In this document: piece after piece, positions 13,901 to 25,772 of the stretch
How positions within the stretch are numbered: the stretch's first letter is position 1
Layout: each line of letters opens with the position of its first letter
DNA from: Seriola aureovittata
Lineage: Eukaryota > Chordata > Actinopteri > Carangiformes > Carangidae
Assembly: GCF_021018895.1 (NCBI RefSeq)
Contig: NC_079386.1
Coordinates: forward strand, 17,549,052 to 17,613,051
Direction of reading: 5' to 3'
DNA length: 64,000 bases
Position numbers and translations under genes: made by a program
The notes under the pieces: model-generated
The model's input: only the letters and a program-made list of their open reading frames with translations
Databases searched by the model: none
Told to the model about the DNA's origin: nothing

Positions 13901-15622
13901 GCGTTTCCATATGCGAATATTAAGAGTTGAGCTCATTCTAAAGTCGGCAAGATGATGAAATTAAATGAAGAAAATTAACATAAAAATACACCTATTGTGT
14001 AAACCAGGCCATATGTGTTGAAATATCTACAGTTGTCAGCTGTTTTCATACGTTTCTTGTATCTAAAATCCCCCTTGATGTGCTTGTATATTATGGGATG
14101 TCCTGGCTCTGGTCTGGCTGTTTCTCTCCTTCTCTTCTACTCTAGTATTGATGTCCTGTCTCCTTGAAGAATAACTTTTAGTCTGCTCTTGTTCTGTCTG
14201 AGTTTCCCTCACTGTCTCTGTAAATGTTCTTTTATCTCTTTAAACTTCCTTCCAGACCTTCGCGCTATAAAACATCATCACTGAAACTAAAGGGCCGAAC
14301 ACAAACCAGGAAAACAACCACTGACCCAAAAATACACTAAAGTGTGTGAAAAGTTGTGTCCACATACTTTTGGCCATATAGTTTACACTGCAGTGTCCAT
14401 GTTTCTGTTTTTTCTACCAAAGTAGAATTTATGAATCAAATACACAGAGTTTATTTCATTGATTAATTTGCTAACATCACATTATGATTAAGAACTTTAC
14501 TTTGTATTAATCCATTTATTCCAAAATATTATTTTTCTTTTTGCTGCCACTGTAAGATTCTTAAATATTGATGGAATCATACAATTAATTGAACTTTTTT
14601 TTTTTCCTAAAACAGACATATTACATTTTGGATAAATAGCCTGAGCTGGTCATCAATCCATTTTATCCGTCTTACAGTCCAAGATGGCGTCTGAGTGTTT
14701 TGGCAGCCGTTCAGACTGATAGATGAACCGTCTCCGGCTGCCAGCTCTCCTCCCCTCCCTCTCCTCCCTGATAGGCTAATTCTCCTGCACACAAGATTAA
14801 TGTCCGCTGGAGAGGAGGGCTATCTGCTCCATCTGCTGTCAGGGTGCCACGACCTCTGACCTCTTCAATTTCAGCTGCTTGTAAGGACGATCGCGTAATT
14901 AATTAAGGGTATTTATTTTCCCCCCACACGAGAATGACTCAGCAAAAGGAGACGGGGGAGATGAAGGGAAGGAGGGAAGGAAGGAAGGAAGGAGGGACGG
15001 AGGAGGTCGGAGAAAATAGAGCTGAAGAAGTGAAGAAGTGGGAGCTGCAAAAAACAAAAGAGAAAGTGATGAGAAGCGACTGCGGAGGAGGAGATGTAGA
15101 ACAGATGGGGTTGGTTAAAGCCTCAGTGGTCTGAAAGGTGGTTGGAGCTGAGTGTGAGTGCAGGATGATGGGTGTGAAACGACTCACACTGCAGCACCCG
15201 TGGGTCCATGTTTGAGTTTTTCTGCCACCAAAACTAAATGTCGAACCTGTCTGCGGTTGGACACAAGGACAACGTCGGCACAGCGCCCCCCGCAGGTCGT
15301 CGACAGAACAGTGTAGCGCTCTGTGCAACAGCTTTAGCCACTGAAAGAAAAGTGAAAAGCCACGAAAAGTTTTTATTAATCAATTAATTTTAATAGAATT
15401 TATCAAATGTTTATATACAGCTAATAGATGATGAGGTCGACTTCAGTGTTTCACAATAAAAAGATAAACGTCAGTGCTGCTGCTGAACTTTAAAGCCGGT
15501 CAAACAGAAATAAACTGAAGTCAGATACAGTGTGAAGAGGCAGGAGAAGAAACTAACACTGAGACGGTTATATAAGAGTGTGTCAGTACACCTCTCTGCA
15601 ACCAGACTCACAGACTGGTGTG

Positions 15623-15655
<33 letters not shown>

Positions 15656-16242
15656 TCTTGGAAACATGAGAGGACCCAGTCAGATCCCTGTCTCCATGGC
15701 AACTGCATCTTCTTCCTCATCTGTCCGTCCTTTTCACTTTCTTTTCCTGCTATGGTTTTGTGGTGTTTTTATATATTTTTTTTTGTTTGTTTTTTTTTAT
15801 TATCATGGATTGATTAGAGAACTGGGGCCTACCACGCACAGGTCCAGGGACCAGAGAGGTGTGGAGGCCCCTGGACCTGTGCCTCTGTATGAAGTGACTG
15901 TTAATATGTTGTTGTTAGAAAGTCAAAGAGCTTGGTTAAAAGACACGACGCAACCTCAGAGAGACACAAAAACACTACGAATAGAACCAGAAAGAGACAA
16001 AAAGTGACCAACAAACAAACACAAGGAAAATCTAAATGATTAGAGACTCATGAAATGACAAATGACTAAAAAAGAAACTCAAAACAATGACAAAAGACTA
16101 AAAGCAACAACATAAAGACAAAAAACAACAATATAAAGACCTGGCTGTGCTCATCATGTGTCCATGACTATAACACACCTCAACTCTCTCATGGTCATCC
16201 ATCTGTGTCTCTCTCATTCCATCCGATCAAAGCATGTCCTCC

Positions 16243-16288
<46 letters not shown>

Positions 16289-16411
16289 GGTGCTCAGGTG
16301 TGTAAGCGGTTACATAAACACACATATTTACCTTTGTGTTTGCATGGTTTGTTAGTTTGATGTATAACATGTGTGACATCTGTTTCATACACAAACACAC
16401 ACACACACACA

Positions 16412-16444
<33 letters not shown>

Positions 16445-17144
16445 CATTAGCTGCTCAGTCAACAAACTGCATGTCATCATGATGTGTTGTGTGTTTGCAT
16501 AATGCGCCTCCATGTGAGCAGTGTGCAGCGGTTCCTGTACATTAAGGTAAAAATACTTCATCACAACTAAAAGTCCTGCATGAAAAACCCTGATGAAGTA
16601 AAAGTAAAAAAGTTTCACCAGCTAAATGTAAATAATCAAAAGTAAAATCACTCATTCTGCAGAAAATCTGTTTATTTTTATATACGGTTTGTTTACTCCA
16701 GTGGTTTCCAACATAGAGGTCGGGCCCCTCAAAAGGGCCCCAAAATATATCTGAGGGGTCATGACACGATTCATGAGAGAGTAAAGAAGAAAAACCAAAA
16801 CTCTGATTCACACGTTTGACTTTTCTCCAATTGTTTATTTTTGTGTGAAATCTTGGATTATTTTTACATCGTTGAACTTTAACAACTCCTGAACACGACA
16901 AGGGCCCCAAGTGATTTTTTATTATCTGATTTAACCTTTAAAAATGTTATTCTCAAAGCTTATAATATGTTTTTTATGAAAAAGTTGAGTACCTTCATTT
17001 ACACAGTTTACAGGGCTGCAGCATTTGTGTTTAATTATTTATGCACCTGCACCAAAGTGGACTTCTCCTGTAAATCTGAATATATTTTAAATGCAGCACT
17101 GTCCTGTCGGTGCTTTATGCATGTTTACGAGTCTATACTGCATG

Positions 17145-17186
<42 letters not shown>

Positions 17187-20100
17187 CTAATGCGTGGGTG
17201 AGCGATGTGAGTCACGATTGTGGAAAATCCCACTCTCCTCCTCCCTCCTCCTTCCCTGAGACTCTGCGGCACGTCCTGCGATCTCAATGACAAACCGAGG
17301 TGAAGACGCATCAGAGGTTGTGAGAGCAACATGTGTGAACCTGAAGTGAATACGGATGATTAGTAACATCAAGGTCATGGAGGTCTGACACCTGCGGTTA
17401 GTTTCTCCATTGTGTGTAAATTTACTGGTTTGGAAACAGAGACTGTGAATAAAGATGGACGTAGCCTCTGTGACGTCACCCACAGGTTTCTGAAGAGCAG
17501 AGTTTTGAAGCTCAGAGTGAGCTGCCCCACTGTCGCCATCTTGGCAGTATCTGACTCCGCCCCCTAACTCCCAGCTAATCCAAGAATGGACAAAGAGGAG
17601 GGGCGTGTGTGGAGCCGAGACTGAAAACAGGTTGGAAATTAGCTCTAGAGACCAAAGCTGTTTTTTGTTCCAGGCTGTAAACATGTTTATTTCTGCTGTA
17701 AAGTTGGACATTTTAACACGGGAGTCTATGGAGATCGACTCACTGTTGCAGCCAGACTCTAGTGGCCATTAGAGGAACTGCAGCTTCTGGTTCTCCAGTG
17801 TTGATGCTTCATGTTTCAGCCTCGGAGGTTGATGGTTGTTTTGGCAGAAAGAAGCAGCAGAGAGACATCAGCAGAAATCCGACACCTTCATATTCATAAT
17901 AGATATTCATGTTACGGTCCATTGAGAGATGTAATGAGTGTGAACACAGACTCTGAGTGCAGATTCAGATTGTGTGAAGTCTCTATTAAACAACAGAAGA
18001 AACAGTGACGCTCTCAGACTCTCGCTGAACGATGACGAGGCTGTTGAAGAATTCAAGCTGCTCGTTCGCCGCCTTCAGAAACAGATGAATAAAGTGTTAC
18101 TGACTCACTTTAATATATTTTAACGACCTGAACAATAAAACTGAAGAATTAAAGGTTAACGCTCATAGAGCAGTCATTGCTTTCACTGCTAATTTAACCA
18201 CTGAGATCAGTCGTCTAATTTATTCATTTTGTCATTAAAGTAAATGTCGTCACTCCATTTTCTCTTTCTCCTGCTTCTTTTAATTGATATACTGTCTCCT
18301 ATTTGTTCCTCGACAGCTCTCTTCTTTGCTCTACTCTCTCGCTTTCATCTCGCAACAGGAATAACTGTCTCCTCTCTCAGGGTGGACTCCAGACATTAAA
18401 GTCCTCCAGAGTAGAAAATCCTGACTCTGTATCTGCCTTTCTTTCTCTCATTACAGAAAGTCAGTGAGAAGGTTGGAGGGGCGGAAGGAACCAAGTTAGA
18501 CGATGACTTCAAAGAGATGGAAAAGGTACATTTGCAATTATTAAAAGAACCTTGAAAGAAAAGAAAATGCTCGGTTTCATCCATTTTCTGTTTCATGCTG
18601 TAATAAAGGCCTGTGATTTATTAATCACACCCACACAGTCCGAATGAAGCAAGTCTTATTAAACAAACCTAGAAGAGTTTTTTAACTCTGAAGTTTACTT
18701 ACTTAGTAATTAATATTTGATTTTCTATGAAATGACTTATGTTTTCAGGGGGTTTAACACTGCAGCTGCTTCACAGTAAAAGCCCCAGTGATGAGAACTG
18801 ATTGTTGCTTTTACTTTGAAGAAGCAGCTGCAGGAAGTGTTGTTGGGTAAAGTCTCAGAGGGGATTAGCTTAGCTTATCTTAGCTTAGCTGTGTTAGAGA
18901 AAAAGTTTGACATTTTGGGTAAAACACTTTTTGTTTTCTTCTTAGTTTAATAAGCAGATTGACGACAGCTAAGAGCTAGTTAGCTTGAGTTAGCATAAAA
19001 TAGTTCTAACTCCCAGTAAAACTGAAAATTGTCATTTTTACACTTTGGTTTTTGTACAATTGAAATCAACAAGACATAAGATGTCAGTTAGTGAGCTTTA
19101 GAGACGTTTGGAAAGATCCAGTCTAGCTGTTTCCCCCTGATAACAGTGTTAAGCTAAGCTAAGCTAACAGCTGCTGGTTGTAGATTCATATTTAACACAC
19201 TAATATGGGAGTGGTATCAGTTCGATTATTTTATTATATTATCCAAATATCTACATTTATTTCAGTTACATTAGTCAGTAGGTTTGTGTGTTAATTGTGG
19301 TGTTGCTCATATCTCTCACATTTTATCGGATGTATTTTGCTCTGCAGAAGGTGGACGTCACCAGCAGAGCGGTGTTGGACATCATGACCAGAACTACAGA
19401 ATACCTACAGCCCAATCCAGGTGGAAAACACACAGTCAAACTGCACTCAACAACACGCAGCAGAAAAAAGAAATAATGTCAGTATTTAACTCGTCGCTCA
19501 TTTGCTTCCTTAAAGCCTCCAGAGCCAAGCTGAGTATGATCAACACCATGTCAAAGATCCGCGGGCAGGATAAGGGACCTGGGTACCCGCAGGCTGAGAC
19601 CGTCCTGGGTGACGCCATGTCGAAGTTTGGACGGGAGTTAGGAGAGGAGTCCTGCTTCGGTAAGTGTGAATATACATATGTCAGTAGTGGGTGGGGGGGT
19701 GGGGTGGGGGGGCAAAGATCCTTCCACCTTATTTGTTATCCCTTCATCCCTTCCTTCCAGGCCTGGCGCTGCTCGACGCCAGCGAGGCGATGAAGGAACT
19801 CGGGGAGGTGAAGGACGCCCTGGACATGGAGGTCAAACAAAACTTCATTGACCCGCTGCAGAACCTCCACGACAAAGACCTCAAAGAGATACAGGTGAAT
19901 AAAACTCCTGCTGCTGGTTCCCAGACTTAAAGGTCGCTTGATGCTGTTAATCCTTATGTGAAGCCGTAATGGAAGCTGTAGAGAGTTGCCATCAAATAGT
20001 TGCACAGTTCAGATGCTGGTCTCCAAAGTGATTTATCTTCCATGCTCCTCCTCCACCATAGCACCATTTGAAGAAGATGGAGGGCCGCCGTCTGGACTTC

Positions 20101-21756
20101 GACTACAAGAAGAAGCGTCAGGGGAAAGTCCAGGACGATGAAATCAAACAGGCGCTAGAGAAGTTCGACGAGAGCAAAGAGATCGCAGAGCAGAGCATGT
20201 TTAACCTGCTGGAGAGTGACGTAAGGACGATCTCATCTTTTTAACTTATGCTGCAAAGTACAATAAATCATATTTGTATTTGTGGGGAATTTAATATAGA
20301 TGATCAGAGTTGAAGGTACAGTAAATGTCGCTACGAACGAGTGTTGAAAGTGGACGTTTACAGAAAGCTAAACAATCAAAAACAAAAAAAAAAAAGACCA
20401 AACTAAAATAGTTTGAAACAAAATCTATTATAAAGTATTTTCAGAAATAACAACAAATGTGGATGTGGTAATAAAAATAAAACCTCAAAGTATCTGGAAA
20501 GTAAAAAAACAACAATAAAATATTCACCATGTCTCTTGTTGATGTTGGAATACTTCTAGTGTTGCTATAGTTACACATCCGATTTTTCAACAGGACCCCA
20601 GTGTGATTGCTGCTTTGGAAAAACAAAGGGCAGCAATCCTGTGCCATGCTGTGCTGAGCCAGACCCAGGCCCAGCATGGGTACAGAACAAGGCTAATGCA
20701 GTCAGAACAAAAAAACCATATGCATGTGTGTGTGTGTTGCAGATAGAGCAGGTGAGCCAGCTGGCAGCGCTGGTCCAAGCTCAGCTGGAGTACCACAGCC
20801 GCGCTGCCGAAATCCTCCAACAGCTCTCCAGCAAGATGGAGGACAGGTATTTATTCATCTGCCGACCGGAGATAAAAATAGTCCAATAGAAATAGATTTA
20901 TGTGATGAGACAAACCTTTTTTTTTTTTTTTTTAACCGTGTCTTTGTCCAGGATAAAAGAAGTGTCCGGTAAACCGAGGAAGGAGTTCGCTCCCAAACCC
21001 CGAATGACCCTGGAGCTGCTGCCTCCCAGTGAGAGCCACAACGGGGGGATACACTCCGCCAAATCCCCCGGAAGATCACCAGGTAGAGGGGAGGAAATAT
21101 ACTTGGGGTTAGCAAGTGGGATGTTGACCTAACCAAAATCTTTTTTTCTTATCTGCTGTGCATGAAACAGCCTTATACTGGGATCAGACTTCATGGTATC
21201 GGTGCAATAATGGCCCAACCCAACAGATGTGAGGTGCAAGAACTGCTCGTTTTATCCCATGCAGTGTAAAAATACTTCAGTCTAGAGACCGAAACGTTAG
21301 GGTGAATCGTGATGATGAGCAGAAGTCTTCTCAAAATTTGTGCAAGGTAGTGCAGCACTATGTGATGTTATAAAGCGCTCCCCTACTTTTTTAAGCACCT
21401 TGTGGATTTACTTTCCCCAAACGCCTCTAGATATAATACTCAAAAGACGGGAAGACTCTCAAATATGGCCACTAGAGGTCGTAGCATTTGACTTATAATT
21501 CTTCTTTTAAAAAACCTGATTATATCCACCTTGTCCTTTTTGTGTCTGTCCTATCGTAGCCCCCATGGACCAGCCCTGCTGCAGAGCACTCTACGACTTC
21601 GAGCCAGAGAACGAGGGGGAGCTGGGCTTCAAAGAGGGCGACGTCATCACCCTGACCAATCAGATCGACGACAACTGGTACGAGGGCATGATCAACGGCC
21701 AGTCGGGGTTCTTCCCCATCAACTACGTGGATATCCTGGTGCCGCTCCCTCATTAG
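983..21756 (+). CDS. sh3gl2: Endophilin-A1 (SH3-domain GRB2-like 2)
   Basis: Nine coding exons: 983-1027, 18457-18525, 19348-19420, 19516-19659, 19761-19894, 20062-20220, 20743-20846, 20952-21082, 21560-21756. All junctions are GT-AG and phases agree, giving 351 codons (mammalian SH3GL2 is about 352). The product starts [15 protein letters not shown], the amphipathic helix H0 that inserts into membrane. Exons 1-7 encode the curved N-BAR dimer (to about residue 243), exon 8 a variable linker, and exon 9 an SH3 domain (about 292-350; ALYDF, NWYEG and FFPINYV motifs). In the family the BAR domain shapes the necks of endocytic vesicles and the SH3 domain recruits dynamin and synaptojanin at nerve terminals. 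H0 and the SLDx[11 protein letters not shown] region resemble A1 more than A2 or A3. Which teleost duplicate (a or b) it is cannot be decided here. Intron 1 is 17.4 kb. Confidence 0.95.
1379..1486. repeat. (CA)n followed by (TG)n microsatellites
   Basis: An AC run (1379-1411) and a GT run (1454-1486) separated by about 42 bases. The two are complementary, so the transcript could fold into a short hairpin. Confidence 0.9.
1530..2630. repeat. Pyrimidine-rich degenerate CATCC-type repeat
   Basis: About 1.1 kb of the plus strand is almost all C and T with scattered A and very little G. It is built from degenerate units such as CATCCCTCCATC and CTTTCATCC. The open frames across it are low-complexity (His, Ser, Pro, Phe) and not genes. 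Confidence 0.85.
3415..3640 (+). repeat. Interspersed repeat, copy 1
   Basis: The segment GGCGGAGTCAGGCACTGCC and what follows, up to a stretch resembling TTTATTTACAGTCTGTGG, recurs in reverse orientation at about 17,430-17,600. This marks a dispersed repeat. Family not recognised; no coding capacity. Confidence 0.6.
4226..4262. repeat. (GAGACA/G)n hexanucleotide repeat
   Basis: About six units of GAGACA alternating with GAGACG. Confidence 0.85.
5630..5689. repeat. (TATC)n microsatellite
   Basis: About fifteen TATC units without interruption. Confidence 0.95.
7877..7932. repeat. (GT)28 microsatellite
   Basis: An uninterrupted GT run in sh3gl2 intron 1. Confidence 0.95.
11470..11515. repeat. 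Perfect 18-bp inverted repeat
   Basis: Arms at 11470-11487 (AGCCAATCAGAAGAGAGG) and 11498-11515 are exact reverse complements with a 10-base loop. Each arm includes a CCAAT/ATTGG-type box. It lies inside a longer segment (about 11,330-11,560) that reads like a dispersed repeat. Confidence 0.8.
11668..11726. repeat. (GTT)n(GCT)n(GTT)n trinucleotide repeat
   Basis: A compound tract of GTT units, then GCT units, then GTT units again. Non-coding here (intron 1). Confidence 0.9.
14690..14915. promoter_or_regulatory. Candidate conserved non-coding element in intron 1
   Basis: A stretch of unusually complex, repeat-free sequence in a repeat-rich intron. It carries several homeodomain-type cores (CTAATT, ATTAAT, TAATTAATTAA) and an E-box-like CATCTG. 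This is suggestive only; conservation has not been tested. Confidence 0.2.
15618..15654. repeat. (GT)n microsatellite
   Basis: A GT run with one TT interruption near its middle, in sh3gl2 intron 1. Confidence 0.9.
16246..16444. repeat. Two (CA)n microsatellites
   Basis: CA runs at 16246-16283 and about 16395-16444 (one T interruption in the second), separated by about 110 bases. Confidence 0.9.
16540..16650. repeat. Dispersed 'AAGTAAAAGTA' type fish repeat
   Basis: Contains a pattern of AAATACTTC, AAAAGTCCTGCAT and AAGTAAAAGTA. Similar text occurs near 8,650-8,780, 24,770-24,850, 28,815-28,940, 49,625-49,680 and 51,590-51,690. I recognise the style as widespread in teleost genomes but cannot name the family. 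Confidence 0.45.
17146..17184. repeat. (GT)n microsatellite
   Basis: An uninterrupted GT run in sh3gl2 intron 1. Confidence 0.95.
17430..17600 (-). repeat. Interspersed repeat, copy 2 (inverted)
   Basis: Reverse-complement match to the repeat at about 3,415-3,640. The shared parts include the GTGACGTCACCCACAGGTTT block, the GAGCTGC block and the CGCCATCTTGGCAGT block. The two copies lie about 14 kb apart in the same intron. Confidence 0.6.
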
Positions 21757-22684
21757 GTCCTGCCGACGACCTGGCCCTTTCCCCCCCGACCAATCAAGAC
21801 ACCCCGTAAAAACAGCCTGTATTTGCATAAACAACAAACCACGCCCTCCTTCTACTTCTTCTTCTGTGCTTCTGTGCCATTCTGCTTTCACGAAATGGAC
21901 TGAAATGAGAGAGGAGCTGGAGACGGGGTGGATGAGGCGAGGCGCTGGGACATTGATTAGAGGAGAAGAAGAGCGGGAGAGGAGGATTTTAGCATGACGG
22001 ATGCAGAAGAGTGGGAGAAGAGGGGGATTGAAAGAGACGAGAAGACGAAGAGATGATGATCTTCTACAGCGCAGTGCTCGGCCAGGCAGCACTGGATACC
22101 AATGAGGCTTCGGAGACTTGCGAATAAGGCACGGTGTATATGTACGTGCATGTATGTGTCTGTATGTGCGTTTTTCGACCTGTTCTTACTCTATTATGAT
22201 CAAGCCAGCACAAATACCTGCTTGTCAGTTAAACCGCCTGACAGCTTTTTTGTGATACTGTCTTCTTCCTCTCTTCTTACTTACTTTTCTTGCCATCTTT
22301 CTCTCAGAGTAATTCTGTCTTTTCTACCTTGACTTGCCTTCTTGTGCTTTTCAACAGCCCTAGATTTCTCAGCAACTGTTACAGTCTTCCCCACTTTCTT
22401 TCTTCCTTCCTTTCTTTCTTGCTTTCTCTCTTGGCTAGCACTGCCTTTTAGCATGGCTCCATACTATATACAGACCACTAACCCATGATCCAGAGCTATA
22501 GTAGGTCATCAGACCCTTCTGTTTATATTTGAGTATATCTCATACTCTTTCTGACACTTCTCTGAACATACTCTGCCTTTCTCAGAGTCTGCATAGAATC
22601 TAAGCTCGCTGGCTGTATGCATGAATCAGCCAAATCAAAAATTTGAGCGATAGTAAAATTTAGTTTTCGGGAGTGCATCTTTTG

Positions 22685-22690
22685 AATAAA
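22685..22690 (+). terminator. sh3gl2: Candidate proximal poly(A) signal for sh3gl2
   Basis: AATAAA about 930 bases after the stop codon. No GT-rich downstream element is obvious, so use is uncertain. Confidence 0.3.
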
Positions 22691-23319
22691 GCTGCATCTG
22701 CAATAAGAAGATTTTTCCAAGATGAAAAAGAGAATACTTGATCAGTCCTTTTGAAACCCATTCATCTATTAATGGGACTTTTAGCAGGTTTTAAAGGTTT
22801 TAGGGTCAGAAAACTCATTCAGCGTCAATAAACGTGTCAGCTCAAGCGATGAAAAGGAAAACTCTGGGTTACATGATTTACCTGACAGCAGTGATATGCT
22901 AACACAACCAGCACAGGCCAGTTGTACTGAACAGAGCTTTTCCCCAGGTTGGTAAACTGATAAGCCTTGGCTTATTAAAGTATTCACAGAGGAAAATATG
23001 CTTGTTTTTTCTCTGTGTACGATTCCCATTCACAGTGTTTTGTGTGTGCTGTGTGGAGTATATGCTCGCTGCCTCATACTTTTTGTGGCTTTTGCATGCA
23101 GGACTGTTTGAACAGTGGTAGCCATTCTTAAATTCCCATACACTATCTCCGCTAATCAAGCTTATGAGAACTACGTTTTTTCCAATGTTCAACTTGGTTG
23201 CAGTTCAATGCCTTGTAAAAGGGCATACCAGTCATTGACAGACATCTTGTCAACTGCTATGATCACCTGGGAAAACCCACAAATTGTACGACCTACCACT
23301 CATCTTTAGCACCAACAGA

Positions 23320-23780
23320 ATATCCAACATTTTCTGAAACATTTTAGAGTTTTCTCACTGCCCTTAATTCCACCAAACATTGTAGAACCCACAGATGGTT
23401 GTGGAAATCTCTGTAGAGTGCTAACCAATTTCTCTAAACTCAAGAACATTCTTGAGGTCTCTAATGTTTTAGATCTTTTGAATATTCCAAAAGCTTGGAG
23501 ACATTCTGCAGCTCTCAGAACACTACCTGATCCACTGAAATCTCTACCGTCTTCAACCTCAGTATGACTGTAAAGGTTTGTGAGTATTGTAGGTCTCTGA
23601 CACACTTGAGCCCTTCAAACATTCTACAACTTTGACAAGTCCACAGAACGATCTAGAAACGTTCGATCATTCCGGAATCTTGGCAACGTTGAAACACTTT
23701 TGAACATTCCGGAACCTTGGTGACATTCTTGGACTGTCAAAGACTGTTTCTGGACTGAACCAACATTCTGAAACACCCAA
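23320..23780 (+). repeat. Degenerate repeat rich in GAAnnTTC (heat-shock-element-like) motifs
   Basis: The stretch repeats themes such as GAACATTC, TTCCGGAATC and TTGAACATTCCGGAAC. Alternating GAA/TTC pentamers occur at 23444-23456, 23480-23487, 23670-23682 and 23702-23714; the last is a perfect GAAnnTTCnnGAA. It could be a degenerate tandem repeat that yields these motifs by chance. Confidence 0.45.
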
Positions 23781-25703
23781 GAGCGCTCAGAATGTATTAG
23801 GTCAGTAAGCAGTCAGTATTCATGGTAACTATTAGCCATGACAGTTCCCTGTAATGTGCATCACATACAGGATAAAGAGGAAGTTGTGCAATGGCTATAA
23901 CTGTTACTACAGTAAGCAACTTACCTTTGCATCTGTATTCTTTGTAAGGCAGCATTGAGGAACCCTCTCTTAAACCATATGAAAAACGTTTATGTTATTC
24001 ATAGTTAGGTTTTTAATAATTCAACAATGTTAGATTAAACATCGTGAAAAAACTACCTTTTACAGACGCCGCTTACCATCAGCTCATGTAAAAACGCTGG
24101 TTAAACCAAAGTTGTCGAGTTTTGCCTTTGGTGGCAGCAGAACATTGTTTTTAATAGCAGAATGTTGCCCGTTTTTTCTCGCAGCTACACAGGCTGAAGG
24201 ATGCAGTTTTAGCACTTGTTCACTTTTACTAGAAAGAGTTTTGTTCCAAATTAGGCCGATTTGAGTCAAGAATATCGGCATTTGAAAATGTTCTGGCAGT
24301 GGTTAGAGATCTGTTTCAATGCATTTCAAAACATAAGACTGAAGAACTTACTATTATATTCATGACTTGTTGGAATGGGCAGTCAGTATGGTGCTGGGTT
24401 TATACCGACTCCATTGTATATAAAAAACTGAATAGTGTCAAAGATTGACTACAGAGCCTGTGATGTACCCTGGTGCATATATGGAGCTAAAGTTAGTAAC
24501 CTTCATAGAAAGCTTGTTCTCATTTACCATGATAACATTTTTAAAATTAGACTACATTTTTTTAAATTAAACCCACATAGTTGGATATGTAATGCTTAGA
24601 CTGTGTTTTTAATTAAAAAGCTTTGGGTTTTTCTATCCAGGCATTATTTATTACGTGGTCAAACATCGGCAGGAATCTGTACTAGCATGGCTAACGCTAC
24701 TGAGCCAAATGTGGCTAACCAGCTAGCCTTTCGCTTCACATTCCCGTACTTGTGCTTTGGTAACGCAGTGTTAAGCAGGATACTTCAAAGTTAAAAGTAA
24801 AGTATTTGGTGCTTGAACACTGAATACCTCAAACTAAAAGTAACATATAAAGTGACGGCCTTCATTTTAAACAGTTGTACTATGCATTCTTTATGTCAGA
24901 TATTTTTGCCATTCCTGTGCATACACAATTATTGTATTAAAATTTCAATATATTACAATAATTGCCCTGCTAATTTCCGTTAGCAGGATTTTATTGCCGT
25001 GGACTGAACCACATGTGTTGTTCTATTTCTGCCAAAATCTAACTAATCTAACTGTTTAACACAACCATGACACTTTGTCAAGTCCCTGATTTGTATTTGA
25101 GATTTCATCACTTTCTCCCTGAGCCAAAGTCTCCTAATATACCACTGCGTGATGCACAACAACGAATTAAGGAAAGAAAATTTGAACACGTAGGTATGAG
25201 GTATTTTTGTGTAAGGTCCCTTTTGGTGTTTAGAAATGTACAGTTGCTTAATTATTGTATTCTGAAGATACATTCTGAATACTTGTCATCATGTCACGAC
25301 GCTACTCTAGCTGTTTTTTGCTGAGTCATGACTATATATTATCGACAATTTGTCCAAGGTGCATTATTTGTGTTTGTTAAGCTACGGGTCAGGGCCATGA
25401 AATGAGTCGCACCGTACCAGTTGCTGACAAGTTAGTTGACTATAGTAATAATTAACCAGCTTTTCAGCAGAGAAAAAAACATTTTATAAAATTTTCAGTT
25501 CAAAGATGTGAAGTTTAAAGAGTTCCTCTAGAAAGGTATAAAAGTGTTTTAGACACAAGTAGTAATAATAGGAATTGAAAAGAGAAAAATGCAGTTTTAA
25601 CCAGGTTGCAGATTGAATGTCATCTATCAACTGTTAATACACATCGAATACCAAGGCAATAAATGACCTAACAATAAATCTAATGTTTCAATAAGAGGAA
25701 GAG

Positions 25704-25772
<69 letters not shown>
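25704..25772. repeat. (CTAT)n microsatellite
   Basis: About seventeen tetranucleotide units. Confidence 0.95.

Larger units (their letters stand above)
1028..18456 (+). other. sh3gl2: sh3gl2 intron 1 (17.4 kb)
   Basis: Donor GTAAGG at 1028 and acceptor TTACAG ending at 18456. No coding exon with family similarity is visible inside. It holds many microsatellites, a 1.1-kb pyrimidine-rich tract, two inverted copies of one interspersed repeat, and a candidate conserved element near 14.7-14.9 kb, each listed separately. Large first introns of neuronal genes often carry enhancers; that is general knowledge, not shown here. Confidence 0.85.

Noticed and set aside
14939..15328. 129-residue minus-strand open frame in sh3gl2 intron 1
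   Set aside because: Ser/Pro/Thr-rich translation of a purine-rich tract, no family resemblance, no splice context.
20595..20700. Possible extra exon in the sh3gl2 intron before 20743
   Set aside because: The encoded text does not match endophilin, and exons 20062-20220 and 20743-20846 already join in phase with the expected sequence.
21520..22092. 190-residue minus-strand open frame over the last sh3gl2 exon
   Set aside because: Antisense shadow of the SH3-coding exon and 3' UTR; no known domain and no splice or promoter support.
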